From Methylobacterium haplocladii (GTDB lineage Bacteria; Pseudomonadota; Alphaproteobacteria; Rhizobiales; Beijerinckiaceae): a DNA stretch of 39,266 bases. This document shows, piece by piece, positions 1 through 8,809 of this stretch (position 1 is its first letter; each line of letters starts with the position of its first letter). Where the stretch lies: NCBI RefSeq assembly GCF_007992175.1, contig NZ_BJZT01000047.1:1-39266 (forward strand), in the 5' to 3' direction. A model generated the notes under the pieces. The model saw only the letters and a program-made list of their open reading frames with translations. It did no database searches and had not been told where the DNA came from. Position numbers and translations under genes: made by a program.

Positions 1-558
1 AGCTAGATCGCGCGCCGCGATGTCGAGCGCATCGAAAATCCGGTCGGCCTCTGCACCCGACAGTTCGTGAAACCCGAGCGTGCGGCCGATCATCAATCCG
101 ATGATCGCGAACAGGAAGACGGCGCCGGCTCCGGGCCGGCCCTCGATCTCGGACATCTGGGCGAGCCGCTCGGCGATGAACCCGCGAAAGTCGGCGAGCG
201 CCTCGGGCGTCTCGGCCGAAGCGAGCAGGAGCGCGCGGGGAAAGCCGAGTTCCTCGCAGTAGGTCTCGCGCGCATTGGCCACCATCGCCAGCGGCGGCGA
301 GGCCGATGGAGGCTCCTGCCGGGCTTCGTGCCCGGCGATGCCATCGCGCAGCCGACGGAGCTTGCGCGTTACGAGCGCGCAGATCAGCGCGTCCTTCGAG
401 GCATAGTGATGCAGCACGCCGCCCTTGCTCAGCCCGGCTTCGGCGGCGACGGCATCAATGGTGAGGCCGCGCGCGCCGAGTCGGCGAAGCACGCCTTCGG
501 CGGCATCGAGAATGATCTCGGGCCGGTCCTCGCGACGGCTGCGCGCCTTGGGCTCCAC
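1..558 (-). CDS. TetR/AcrR-family transcriptional repressor (3' end cut by the window)
   Basis: The minus-strand frame is open from a GTG at 558 to the window edge, giving 186 codons without a stop, so the protein probably lacks only a few C-terminal residues. The N-terminus carries a typical TetR helix-turn-helix (LTIDAVAAEAGLSKGGVLHH, then YASKDALI) at about residues 32-59, followed by a helical ligand-binding region. The GTG start is preceded by GAAGG 8 nt upstream. The gene is divergent from the adaptor/RND operon starting at 659, and a near-perfect 12-2-12 palindrome lies just upstream of its start. Known family behaviour (local repression of a divergent efflux operon, relieved by a drug-like ligand) fits. 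The ligand cannot be predicted. Confidence 0.85.
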   Translation of the reverse strand, partial: MEPKARSRREDRPEIILDAAEGVLRRLGARGLTIDAVAAEAGLSKGGVLHHYASKDALICALVTRKLRRLRDGIAGHEARQEPPSASPPLAMVANARETYCEELGFPRALLLASAETPEALADFRGFIAERLAQMSEIEGRPGAGAVFLFAIIGLMIGRTLGFHELSGAEADRIFDALDIAARDLA

Positions 559-569
559 CTGTCGACCTT

Positions 570-595
570 CTACAAACCGTCTGGACGGTCGGTAG
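570..595. promoter_or_regulatory. Palindromic operator, probably for the TetR regulator
   Basis: CTACAAACCGTC (570-581), a TG spacer and GACGGTCGGTAG (584-595) form an inverted repeat with 10 of 12 positions matching. It lies 12 bp upstream of the TetR start codon and about 64 bp upstream of the first adaptor gene, the usual place for a shared TetR operator. Binding is inferred from position and symmetry. Confidence 0.6.
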
Positions 596-658
596 ACTAG
601 CGGATATGGGATGGCGGCGATAGATGCTCCCGGATTCGAAAACCGCGGACCCCGTCCC

Positions 659-1807
659 ATGCCTTCGTACGCGCTCAGACTGGCCCGCCCCGCCGCGCTC
701 GCTGCACTGCTTCTCGCCGGAGGCGGTGCTGCCCTGCCTGCGTCGGACCCGGCCGCCGGGCGCGATCCCAGCGATATCTCCGTCGTGCTCGTGCGGATCG
801 TCGAGGCGCAGCGCACGGCGGTGGCGTCCGACATCGTGCTGACCGGCGACATCCAGGCCCAGGCCCAGACCAACGTCGCCTTCCGCACCAACGGCAAGAT
901 CGCGACGCGCCTCGTCGAGGTCGGCGACCACGTCGCGGCCGATCAGGTGCTGGCGAAGCTCGATCCGCAGGAGCAGCAGGCCAATCTCGACACCGCAAAG
1001 GCGGCTCTGGTCTCAGCGGAGGCTTTGCTCACGCAGGCCAAGGTCGCCTTCAAGCGGCAGGAGCAGCTTCTCAGCGGGGGCTACACCACGCGACCGTCCT
1101 ACGATGCGGCCGAGCAGCAGCTGCGCACGACGCAAGCGGCCGTCGACTCGGCCAAGGCGCAGCTCGGCACGGCGCGGGAGCAGTTCTCCTATACCGACCT
1201 GCGCTCGGGCGTCGCCGGCATCGTGATGAGCCGCAGCTTCGAGACGGGGCAGGTGGTCCAGGCCGGGCAGACCGTGCTGGTGCTGGCTCAGGACGGCCCG
1301 CGCGATGCGGTCTTCAACGTCTACGAGGCGCTGCCGGCGAACCCGCCCGCGAGCAAGACCGTGGCGATTTCGCTCCAGGCCGATCCGAAGGTTACCGCGA
1401 CGGGCACGGTGCGCGAGATCTCACCCTCGGTCGATCAGGCCTCGGGCACCGTGCGGGTGAAGATCGGCCTCGCCGAGACGCCGGCGGCGATGACGCTCGG
1501 TGCCGTCGTGATCGGACGCGGCCGCTTCAAGGCACAGGAGGCAGTCGTGCTGCCCTGGTCGGCGCTCTATCGCTGGGAGAACAAGCCGGCGGTGTGGATC
1601 TACGACCGGCAGGCGGGGACGGTCTCGCCGCGCCTCGTGACCATCGAGCGCTACGCCTTCGACACCATCGCCCTCGCCTCCGGGGTCGAGCCGGGCGAAT
1701 CGGTCGTCACCGCCGGCATCCAGTTCCTGCGGCCCGGCCAGAGCGTCGCCGTGGCCGATGCCGAGGCCGACGGTATCGCGAAACAGGCGGAGGGCATCGC
1801 CAAATGA
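659..1807 (+). CDS. RND efflux periplasmic adaptor (membrane fusion protein) 1
   Basis: A 382-aa HlyD/AcrA-type adaptor. It has an N-terminal hydrophobic signal segment (about residues 8-25), a split biotinyl-lipoyl domain (QTNVAFRTNGKIATRLVEVG and, later, GVAGIVMSRSFETGQVVQAG), a coiled-coil hairpin between them (residues ~95-165) and a beta-barrel/membrane-proximal part. In this family the adaptor bridges the inner-membrane RND pump and an outer-membrane channel. The ATG at 659 places the signal peptide at the N-terminus; an upstream in-frame ATG at 611 would add 16 non-hydrophobic residues. The stop overlaps the next start as ATGA, indicating translational coupling. Confidence 0.9.
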   Translation: MPSYALRLARPAALAALLLAGGGAALPASDPAAGRDPSDISVVLVRIVEAQRTAVASDIVLTGDIQAQAQTNVAFRTNGKIATRLVEVGDHVAADQVLAKLDPQEQQANLDTAKAALVSAEALLTQAKVAFKRQEQLLSGGYTTRPSYDAAEQQLRTTQAAVDSAKAQLGTAREQFSYTDLRSGVAGIVMSRSFETGQVVQAGQTVLVLAQDGPRDAVFNVYEALPANPPASKTVAISLQADPKVTATGTVREISPSVDQASGTVRVKIGLAETPAAMTLGAVVIGRGRFKAQEAVVLPWSALYRWENKPAVWIYDRQAGTVSPRLVTIERYAFDTIALASGVEPGESVVTAGIQFLRPGQSVAVADAEADGIAKQAEGIAK

Positions 1808-2889
1808 GGTTCCTCCTCGCTCTCGCGCTCGCCACCCTTCTGCTCTCCGCCTGCAAGCCAGCCGAGGAGGCCAAGGAGCCGGTACCGATCCGCCCGGTGC
1901 TCACCACGATCGCCAAGCGCACCGACACCGTGATGTTCGGACCCTTCGCCGGCACGGTCGAGCCACGCTACCAGTCGCAGCTCGGCTTCCAGATCGGCGG
2001 CCGCGTCGCGGCGCGGGACGTCACCGTCGGCGACGTGGTCAGGAAGGGCCAGCGCCTCGCGACCCTCGACCCCGTGGTGACGCGGTTCGCCCTGACCCGC
2101 GCCGAAGCCGACGTCGCCGATGCCAAGGCGCAAGCGGAGAACGCAGCGGCCACCGAGGCCCGGCAGCGCCGCCTGATGGAGGGCGGCAACGTCACCCAGG
2201 CGCAGATGGATTCCTCAACCGCCGGCCGCGATACGACACAGGCGCGCCTCGCCCAGGCCATGGCGAGCCTTCAGCGGGCGCGCGACCAGATGGGCTACAC
2301 CGAGCTCCACGCCGATTTCGACGGCGTCGTCACCCAGCGCCTCGCCGAGGTCGGGCAAGTGCTGAGCGCCGGCCAGGCGGTCGTGACGGTCGCACGGCCC
2401 GAGGTGCGCGAGGCGGTGGTCGACATTCCCGAGGACCTCGTCGGCACCATGCCCCGCGAGGGGCGGTTCACGATCTCGCTGCAGAGCGCGCCGGAGATCA
2501 CCGCGACGGCCAAGGTCCGCGAGATCTCCCCCTTCGCCGAGCAGGGCACCCGCACCCGGCGCATCAAGCTCACGCTGATCGACCCGCCGACCGCCTTCCG
2601 CCTCGGCGCGACGATCACGGTGGGACTGAAGCGGACGATCGACCCGCGCTTCGTGCTGCCGCCGACGGCACTCCTGGAGGCCGACGGTCGCAGCTCCGTC
2701 TGGATCGTGCCGGAAGCCGCGAAGGACGCGCCGGCCCATGTCGAGCGCCGTGACGTCACCGTCGGCCAGCGCGATGCCGAGCATGTCAGCCTCATCGACG
2801 GCGTGAAGGACGGCGAGCGCGTCGTCGTCGCCGGCGTGCATTCCCTCAGCGACGGCCAGACCGTCCGCATCGGCGACGCCATCCCGTGA
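1804..2889 (+). CDS. RND efflux periplasmic adaptor 2 (lipoprotein)
   Basis: A 361-aa adaptor of the same family as its neighbour, starting at an ATG that overlaps the previous stop. The N-terminus MRFLLALALATLLLSAC is a lipoprotein signal with the lipobox Cys at residue 17, so it is probably lipid-anchored. The lipoyl halves (QLGFQIGGRVAARDVTVGD and DFDGVVTQRLAEVGQVLSAG) flank a coiled coil. It is followed by the RND pump with a 4-bp GTGA overlap. Two different adaptors before one pump recall the TriA/TriB/TriC arrangement of Pseudomonas. Whether they form a mixed adaptor ring cannot be seen from sequence. Confidence 0.9.
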   Translation: MRFLLALALATLLLSACKPAEEAKEPVPIRPVLTTIAKRTDTVMFGPFAGTVEPRYQSQLGFQIGGRVAARDVTVGDVVRKGQRLATLDPVVTRFALTRAEADVADAKAQAENAAATEARQRRLMEGGNVTQAQMDSSTAGRDTTQARLAQAMASLQRARDQMGYTELHADFDGVVTQRLAEVGQVLSAGQAVVTVARPEVREAVVDIPEDLVGTMPREGRFTISLQSAPEITATAKVREISPFAEQGTRTRRIKLTLIDPPTAFRLGATITVGLKRTIDPRFVLPPTALLEADGRSSVWIVPEAAKDAPAHVERRDVTVGQRDAEHVSLIDGVKDGERVVVAGVHSLSDGQTVRIGDAIP

Positions 2890-5800
2890 GCGACACCCCA
2901 CCCGGCGCGCCGGAGACCTCCGTGAATTCGTTCAACCTGTCCGACTGGGCGCTACGCCACCGCTCGCTCGTCTGGTTCCTGATGCTGGTCTGCCTGGCTG
3001 CCGGCGTGATGTCCTATTCGCGGCTCGGCCGCGAGGAGGACCCGCCCTTCGCGATCAAGACCATGGTCGTGCAGGCGAAATGGCCGGGGGCGACGATCAA
3101 GGACACCCTCGATCAGGTCACCGACCGGATCGAGAAGGAACTGCAGCAGATCAACGCCCTCGACTACGTCCGCAGCTACACGACGCCGGGCCAGGCGACG
3201 GTGTTCGTGCAGTTCAAGGACACCACGAGGAAGGAGGAGATCCAGCCGGCCTTCTATCAGGTCCGCAAGCGGCTCGGCGACATCAAGTACACCTTCCCCG
3301 AAGGCGTCGAGGGGCCCTCGTTCAACGACGAGTTCGGCGACGTATACGGCAACGTCTACGCCTTCACCGGGGACGGTCTGACCCACCGGCAGCTGCGCGA
3401 CTACGTCGAGGGCGTGCGCACCGAGATCCTCAAGGTGCCCGACATCGGCAAGACCCTGCTGATGGGGACGCAGGGGGAGACGGTCTATCTCGACTTCTCC
3501 ACCCGCAAGCTCGCCGGATTCGGCATCGACATCCAGGCGCTGATCAAGGCGCTGCAATCGCAGAACGCGGTAGCCGCATCCGGCGTGGTCCAGGCCGGCC
3601 CGGAGCGCGTCTCCTTGCGCGTCAGCGGACAGTTCACCTCGGAAGACTCGCTGAAAAACGTCAACCTGCGCTTCAACGACCGCTTCTTCCGCCTCGCCGA
3701 CGTCGCCGAGATCCACCGCGGCTACGAGGACCCGCCCGCCGCGATGTTCCGCGTCAACGGTGAGCCGGCGATCGGCCTCGCCATCGCCATGCGGCCGAAC
3801 GCCAACCTCCTGAAGTTCGGCGAGAACCTGAAGGAGCGGATGCGCAAGATCGAGGCGAAGCTGCCGATCGGCGTCGGTCTCCACCTAGTCTCGGACCAGC
3901 CGAAGATCGTCGAGGAGGCGGTGGGCGGCTTCACCCAGGCTCTCGTCGAGGCCGTGGTGATCGTGCTGTTCGTGAGCTTCGTCAGTCTCGGCCTGCGCGC
4001 CGGCTTCGTCGTGGCGATTTCGATCCCACTGGTGCTCGCTATCGTGTTCGTGGTGATGCAGGTGATGGGAGTGACGCTGCAGCGCATCTCGCTGGGCGCG
4101 CTCATCATCGCGCTGGGGCTGCTGGTCGACGACGCGATGATCACCGTCGAGATGATGGTGGCGCGGCTCGAACTCGGCGACAGCCTCAAGAAGGCGGCGA
4201 CCTTCGCCTACACCTCCACCGCCTTCCCAATGCTGACCGGTACGCTGGTGACCATCGCCGGCTTCCTGCCGATCGGCTTCAACGGCTCCTCGGCCGGCGA
4301 ATACACCTACTCGCTCTTCGTGGTGATCGCCGCCGCGCTCTCGGTGTCGTGGGTCGTCGCGGTGCTGTTCGCACCGCTGCTCGGTGTGACCCTGCTGCCC
4401 AAGACGATGAAGCATCACGCCGAGAAGCGCGGATTGTTCACCCGCGCCTTCCTCGCCGTGCTCACGGTGGCGATGCGCCTGCGCTGGATCACGGTGGTGA
4501 TCTGCGTCGGGCTGATGGGGGCTGCGGTCTTCGGCATGACCCATGTCCAGCAGCAGTTCTTCCCGTCCTCCGACCGGAGCGAGGTGCTGGTCGACCTGAC
4601 CCTGCCGCAGAACGCGACCATCGCCGAGACCAAGGCGCAGATGGACCGCTTCGAGGCGAAGCTGAAAGGCGATCCCGACATCGTGCGCTGGAGCTCTTAC
4701 GTCGGGCAAGGCGCCGTGCGCTTCTACCTGCCCCTCGACCAGCAGCTCGCCAATGCCTTCTACGGACAAGCGGTGATCGTGACGAAGTCGCTCGAAATCC
4801 GCGACCGGGTCGTGAAGCGGCTCCAGGAGATCGGCCGGCGCGACTTCGTCGGCATCGATGTCATGGTGCAGGCGCTCAACCTCGGCCCGCCGGTCGGCCG
4901 CCCGATCCAGTATCGGCTGAGCGGCCCGGACATCCAGGAGGTGCGCCGCCTCGCGCTGGGGCTCGCCGACGTGGTGGCTGCCGACAAGCGTGTCGCCTAT
5001 CCGACCTTCGACTGGAACGAGCCGGGCAAGGTGCTGCGCGTCGAGATCCTGCAGGACAAGGCGCGCCAGCTCGGCGTCACCAGCCAGGACATCGCCGGCA
5101 TCCTCAACGGCGTGGTCGGCGGACAGGCGATCACTCAGGTACGCGACTCGATCTACCTCGTGAACGTGGTCGGCCGCGCCCAGACCATCGAGCGGATCTC
5201 CCTGGAAACCCTGCAGAGCCTGCAGGTCGCCCTCTCGAACGGCTCCGTGGTGCCGGTGCTGGCCTTCGCCAAGATCGATTACGACCTCGAACAGCCGATC
5301 GTCTGGCGCCGCGACCGCGTGCCGACGCTGACCGTGCGCGCCACGATCAAGGACACGACCCAGCCACCGACCATCGTCGCCGCCCTGGAGCCGGGCATCG
5401 ACGCCTTCGTGAAAGCCCTGCCCGAGGGCTACACCCTCGCCACCGGCGGCGCCGTCGAGGAGGCCGGCAAGGGCCAGGGACCCATTGCCGCCGTGGTGCC
5501 GGTGATGCTTCTCGCCATGGCGACGCTGCTGATGGTGCAGCTGCAGAGCTTTCAGAAGCTCTTCTTGGTGTTTTCCGTCGCGCCGCTGGGGCTCATCGGC
5601 GTGGTGCCGGCGCTGCTGCTGTTCGACAAGCCGATGGGCTTCGTCGCGATCCTCGGCATCCTCGCCTTGATCGGCATCATCATCCGCAACGCGCTGATCC
5701 TCGTGAGCCAGATCGAGGAATCGGAGGCCGAGGGGCTCGCGCCCTGGGACGCGGTCATCGAGGCGACGCGTCACCGGATGCGGCCGATCCTGCTGACGGC

Positions 5801-5972
5801 GGCCGCGGCGAGCCTCGGCCTGATCCCGATCGCCCGCGAGGTCTTCTGGGGACCGATGGCCTACGCGATGATCGGCGGCATCCTCGCCGCGACCCTGCTG
5901 ACGCTGCTGTTCCTGCCGGCGCTGTATGTCGGCTGGTACCGCATCAAGCCACCGGCCCGGGCGGCGGCGTGA
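2886..5972 (+). CDS. RND-family efflux pump inner-membrane transporter (AcrB/HAE1-like)
   Basis: 1028 aa, the usual length of an AcrB-type proton-driven trimeric exporter. There is one TM near residues 28-45, a first periplasmic porter loop, a TM2-6 block at ~345-510 and the repeat of this plan in the second half. The TM4 proton-relay pair is visible as LLVDDAMITVE (Asp415-Asp416, equivalent to AcrB D407/D408). The start is GTG at 2886, overlapping the upstream adaptor stop. No outer-membrane factor gene follows, so the pump presumably uses a TolC/OprM-like channel encoded elsewhere. The substrate is unknown. Confidence 0.93.
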   Translation: MSDTPPGAPETSVNSFNLSDWALRHRSLVWFLMLVCLAAGVMSYSRLGREEDPPFAIKTMVVQAKWPGATIKDTLDQVTDRIEKELQQINALDYVRSYTTPGQATVFVQFKDTTRKEEIQPAFYQVRKRLGDIKYTFPEGVEGPSFNDEFGDVYGNVYAFTGDGLTHRQLRDYVEGVRTEILKVPDIGKTLLMGTQGETVYLDFSTRKLAGFGIDIQALIKALQSQNAVAASGVVQAGPERVSLRVSGQFTSEDSLKNVNLRFNDRFFRLADVAEIHRGYEDPPAAMFRVNGEPAIGLAIAMRPNANLLKFGENLKERMRKIEAKLPIGVGLHLVSDQPKIVEEAVGGFTQALVEAVVIVLFVSFVSLGLRAGFVVAISIPLVLAIVFVVMQVMGVTLQRISLGALIIALGLLVDDAMITVEMMVARLELGDSLKKAATFAYTSTAFPMLTGTLVTIAGFLPIGFNGSSAGEYTYSLFVVIAAALSVSWVVAVLFAPLLGVTLLPKTMKHHAEKRGLFTRAFLAVLTVAMRLRWITVVICVGLMGAAVFGMTHVQQQFFPSSDRSEVLVDLTLPQNATIAETKAQMDRFEAKLKGDPDIVRWSSYVGQGAVRFYLPLDQQLANAFYGQAVIVTKSLEIRDRVVKRLQEIGRRDFVGIDVMVQALNLGPPVGRPIQYRLSGPDIQEVRRLALGLADVVAADKRVAYPTFDWNEPGKVLRVEILQDKARQLGVTSQDIAGILNGVVGGQAITQVRDSIYLVNVVGRAQTIERISLETLQSLQVALSNGSVVPVLAFAKIDYDLEQPIVWRRDRVPTLTVRATIKDTTQPPTIVAALEPGIDAFVKALPEGYTLATGGAVEEAGKGQGPIAAVVPVMLLAMATLLMVQLQSFQKLFLVFSVAPLGLIGVVPALLLFDKPMGFVAILGILALIGIIIRNALILVSQIEESEAEGLAPWDAVIEATRHRMRPILLTAAAASLGLIPIAREVFWGPMAYAMIGGILAATLLTLLFLPALYVGWYRIKPPARAAA

Positions 5973-5978
5973 GGCTCG

Positions 5979-6686
5979 TCACGGAGCCGATGCCGCATGG
6001 GGGCAGAGCGTGGCCGCGAGGTTGCGCAGCACCGGACGGTACCGCGTCAGATGCAGTCCGTTCCGGTTTACGCCCGGCCGGCCGAACCCGGTATCGCCGT
6101 CGCGCAATTCTGAAAAGGGGTCGGCATAGAGGCAGCCGATCCGTGCGCAGAGCGCCTCGATCCGCTCGGAATAGGCGGCGACCGCCTTCGCTTCGAATTC
6201 GTCCGCAAGCGCGCGCCCGAGGGGCGGAACGGCGGTGACCACGACGCGATCGCTGACGGTCTTCAGGCGCGCGACGATGCTGCCGACCTCCTGCCCGAAG
6301 CGATCCGCGACGTCCGGCGCGAGCGGGTTCTTCTTGCCGATCAGATCGTTGGTGCCGATCGTGAGGATGGCCGCGCTGGCCCGAACGGGAAATTCCAGTT
6401 CCGGCAGCATCCCGGCATAGACGGCGGCGGTGGCGCCGCTGACCCCGATATTGACGATCGGCGCACCGCAGATCCGCTCCGAAGGGCTCTGCAATTCGGC
6501 CTGGGAATCGCCGGCGACCAGCACGTAGCCGGGTTCGGCCTCGTCGAGCTGCTGATGGACCGCCACGAGGCGATGCACGGCATACTCGCCCACATCGTGC
6601 TTCGGAGCATGCGCCAGCCAGCCGAGACCAGCGCTCGCGACCGAGACCGTGACGAGCGCGAGAGCCACACGGAAACCGCGCCTCAC
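5979..6686 (-). CDS. SGNH/GDSL hydrolase-like protein, membrane-anchored or secreted
   Basis: A 235-aa protein with an N-terminal hydrophobic helix (residues ~5-25) after a basic MRRGFR start. SGNH blocks are visible: GDS with Ser61, the block II glycine in GVSGATAA, and IGTND (Gly111, Asn113). Block V reads NGLH (209-212), so the usual catalytic Asp of the D-x-x-H motif is Asn here, while His212 is kept. The GTG start at 6686 overlaps the trmO stop as GTGA. Upstream in-frame codons would run through trmO, so GTG is preferred. It could be a lipase/esterase or carbohydrate O-deacetylase acting at the envelope. Activity is uncertain because of the Asp-to-Asn change. Confidence 0.75.
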   Translation of the reverse strand: MRRGFRVALALVTVSVASAGLGWLAHAPKHDVGEYAVHRLVAVHQQLDEAEPGYVLVAGDSQAELQSPSERICGAPIVNIGVSGATAAVYAGMLPELEFPVRASAAILTIGTNDLIGKKNPLAPDVADRFGQEVGSIVARLKTVSDRVVVTAVPPLGRALADEFEAKAVAAYSERIEALCARIGCLYADPFSELRDGDTGFGRPGVNRNGLHLTRYRPVLRNLAATLCPHAASAP

Positions 6687-7186
6687 GTGTCGGACGTCAC
6701 GGTGGCCGAGCGGTCCACGCTCGCCTCCGGCCGCGAATCCGTCGAGGCGTAGTACGGCTTGATGTCGAGGAGCGGCGTGCCGTCGAGGCAGTCGAGACCG
6801 CGCACCGAGATCGCGTTGCCGTCGATGGCGAGCCGCTCGACCACCGCCACCGCGATCGGGTTGGGCCGGGCCGGCGAGCGCAGGGAGAAGGTGCCGCGGC
6901 CGCCGCCGGCATGGCGCGGCTGCTGGATCACGAGATCGCGCGCCGCCCTGTCCATCCAGTAGAGCACGATGAGGTGACTTGCGCCGTCGACGTTCCGCAG
7001 GGCCGGTGCGTAGAGCGGATCGACGACGAGCGTGCAGACGGCATCCGTCTGCGTACCGTTCTTCGGGCACTCGCCCCGCACCTGCCAGGGCGTGCGAACG
7101 CGGCCGATGAAATGGAGTCCGGCATCGTAAGTCTCGGGAAGCACGATCGCCTGCTCGCCCGCGCGCCGTTCGACGTCGTCGCTCAT
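6683..7186 (-). CDS. trmO: tRNA (N6-threonylcarbamoyladenosine(37)-N6)-methyltransferase, TrmO/UPF0066 family
   Basis: 167 aa. Family motifs are clear: FIGRVRTPW near the N-terminus, the SAM-binding signature SPARPNPIAVAVVE, and LDIKPY near the C-terminus. Characterised members methylate t6A37 in tRNA-Thr with SAM. This is the short form without the extra C-terminal domain of E. coli TrmO (235 aa). The ATG at 7186 is chosen because the domain starts about 20 residues later; a much longer open frame upstream is only the antisense of the next gene. It is followed, with a 4-bp overlap, by the SGNH hydrolase gene and is divergent from amn. Confidence 0.85.
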   Translation of the reverse strand: MSDDVERRAGEQAIVLPETYDAGLHFIGRVRTPWQVRGECPKNGTQTDAVCTLVVDPLYAPALRNVDGASHLIVLYWMDRAARDLVIQQPRHAGGGRGTFSLRSPARPNPIAVAVVERLAIDGNAISVRGLDCLDGTPLLDIKPYYASTDSRPEASVDRSATVTSDT

Positions 7187-7315
7187 AAAATCACGCTCGC
7201 TTCCGGCTCGACGCGGCGGCATGTGCGCTCGGCCGACACGGACGGCAAGAGCCAGCATGGTCGCCATGCCCGGCGCCCGGGTGTACAGCCACGCACCGAT
7301 GGACGCGGAGGCGGC

Positions 7316-8809
7316 ATGGACAGCGACGAGCTTCGCCCGATGGCATCGATCGCAGACGCGGAGACTGCGGTCGACCAGCTCGCAGCGCTTTACGAGGGTT
7401 CGACCTCGGCCCTGCGCTCGGCCCTGAAGCGGTATCTCGACGAGGGCGTGCCGCCGGATTCGACCGAGCGGCTGCAGTTCCGCTACCCCGAACTGCGCCT
7501 CACCTATCGCGCGGACGGTCCGGTCCCGCGGATCAACCGGGCGACGGCAAAGTTCCAGGCGCCGGGCGCCTACGCCACCACGCTGACGCAACCGGGTCAT
7601 TTCCGGCCCTACCTGCTCGAACAGCTTCGCCATCTGGTGCACGATTACGGCGCGACCCTCGAAGTCGGCTTGAGCGGCCAGGAGATCCCGTATTCCTACG
7701 TCGTCGAGCCGGGCTCGGACCTGACCCGCAATGGCGTCACGGCGAGCCAGCTTGCGACCTATTTCCCGACGCCGCTGCTCTCGGTGGTCGGCGACGAGAT
7801 CGCCGACGGGCTCTGGCAGGAGCACCCGGACGTGCCGCGCCCGCTCGCGCTGTTCGACGGTGTGCGCACCGATTATTCGCTCCGCCGCCTCGTGCATTAC
7901 ACCGGCTCGGACTGGCGCGAGATCCAGCCCTGGATCCTGCTCACCAACTATCATCGCTACGTCGACGGCTTCGTGCGCCACGGGCTGGAGCGGCTCGCGG
8001 CACCCGACAGCATCTACGAAAAGCTGGTCCTGCCGGGCGGGATCAGCGTGAGCCGGGCGGAGGCCGCAACAGCTGATCCAGAGGCGCTGATCGCGGCCTC
8101 GCCTTGGCACCGCTTCCAGATGCCGGCCTATCACCTCGTCGCGCGCGGCGAGGACGGCAGCCCGCAGGGCACGACGCTCGTCAATATCGGCGTCGGCCCA
8201 TCCAACGCGAAGACCATCACCGACCATCTCGCAGTGCTTCGGCCGCATTGCTGGCTGATGGTCGGCCATTGCGGCGGCCTCAGGCAGTCGCAGACCATCG
8301 GCGACTACGTGCTGGCCCACGGCTATCTCCGCCTCGACCGCATCCTCGACGACCTCGTGCCGCCCGAAGTGCCGGTGCCGGCGCTGGCCGAGGTGCAGAT
8401 CGCCCTCCAGAACGCCGCCGCCGCGGTCACCGGCGAGCGCGACGACACGCTCAAGCGGCGCCTGCGCACCGGCACCGTCGTCACCTACGACGACCGCAAC
8501 TGGGAGCTGCGCTTCACCCAGGAACGCCGCCGGATCAACCTCGGCCGCTGCATCGCCGTCGACATGGAGAGCGGCACCGTCGCCGCCCAGGGCTATCGCC
8601 TGCGTGTCCCCTACGGCACGCTGCTCTGCGTCTCCGACAAGCCGTTGCACGGCGAGATCAAGCTGCCGGGCGCGGCGAACGCCTTCTACGAGCGCGCGGT
8701 GGCCGAACACCTGCTGATCGGGCTCGCCACCCTCGACGCGCTCCGCGCCGACCGGCACGGGCTGCACTCGCGCAAGCTGAGGAGCTTCGACGAGCCGCCG
8801 TTCCGCTAA
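7316..8809 (+). CDS. amn: AMP nucleosidase
   Basis: 497 aa, close to E. coli Amn (484 aa). The enzyme hydrolyses AMP to adenine and ribose 5-phosphate. The C-terminal half has nucleoside-phosphorylase-fold signatures (VNIGVGPSNAKTITDHLAVL, MVGHCGGLR, DMESGTVAAQGY, VSDKPLHGE). The N-terminal half is the AMP-nucleosidase-specific domain. The ATG at 7316 is supported by GGAGG at 7307-7311 with 4-nt spacing. The frame is open far upstream, but that part runs antisense to trmO. Its TAA overlaps the TAG of the convergent PBP gene. Confidence 0.93.
   Translation: MDSDELRPMASIADAETAVDQLAALYEGSTSALRSALKRYLDEGVPPDSTERLQFRYPELRLTYRADGPVPRINRATAKFQAPGAYATTLTQPGHFRPYLLEQLRHLVHDYGATLEVGLSGQEIPYSYVVEPGSDLTRNGVTASQLATYFPTPLLSVVGDEIADGLWQEHPDVPRPLALFDGVRTDYSLRRLVHYTGSDWREIQPWILLTNYHRYVDGFVRHGLERLAAPDSIYEKLVLPGGISVSRAEAATADPEALIAASPWHRFQMPAYHLVARGEDGSPQGTTLVNIGVGPSNAKTITDHLAVLRPHCWLMVGHCGGLRQSQTIGDYVLAHGYLRLDRILDDLVPPEVPVPALAEVQIALQNAAAAVTGERDDTLKRRLRTGTVVTYDDRNWELRFTQERRRINLGRCIAVDMESGTVAAQGYRLRVPYGTLLCVSDKPLHGEIKLPGAANAFYERAVAEHLLIGLATLDALRADRHGLHSRKLRSFDEPPFR

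Noticed and set aside
3885..5774. 629-aa minus-strand open frame opposite the RND pump
   Set aside because: Composition is His/Asp/Glu/Arg-rich with no domain; it is the antisense shadow of a long GC-rich gene with clear RND motifs.
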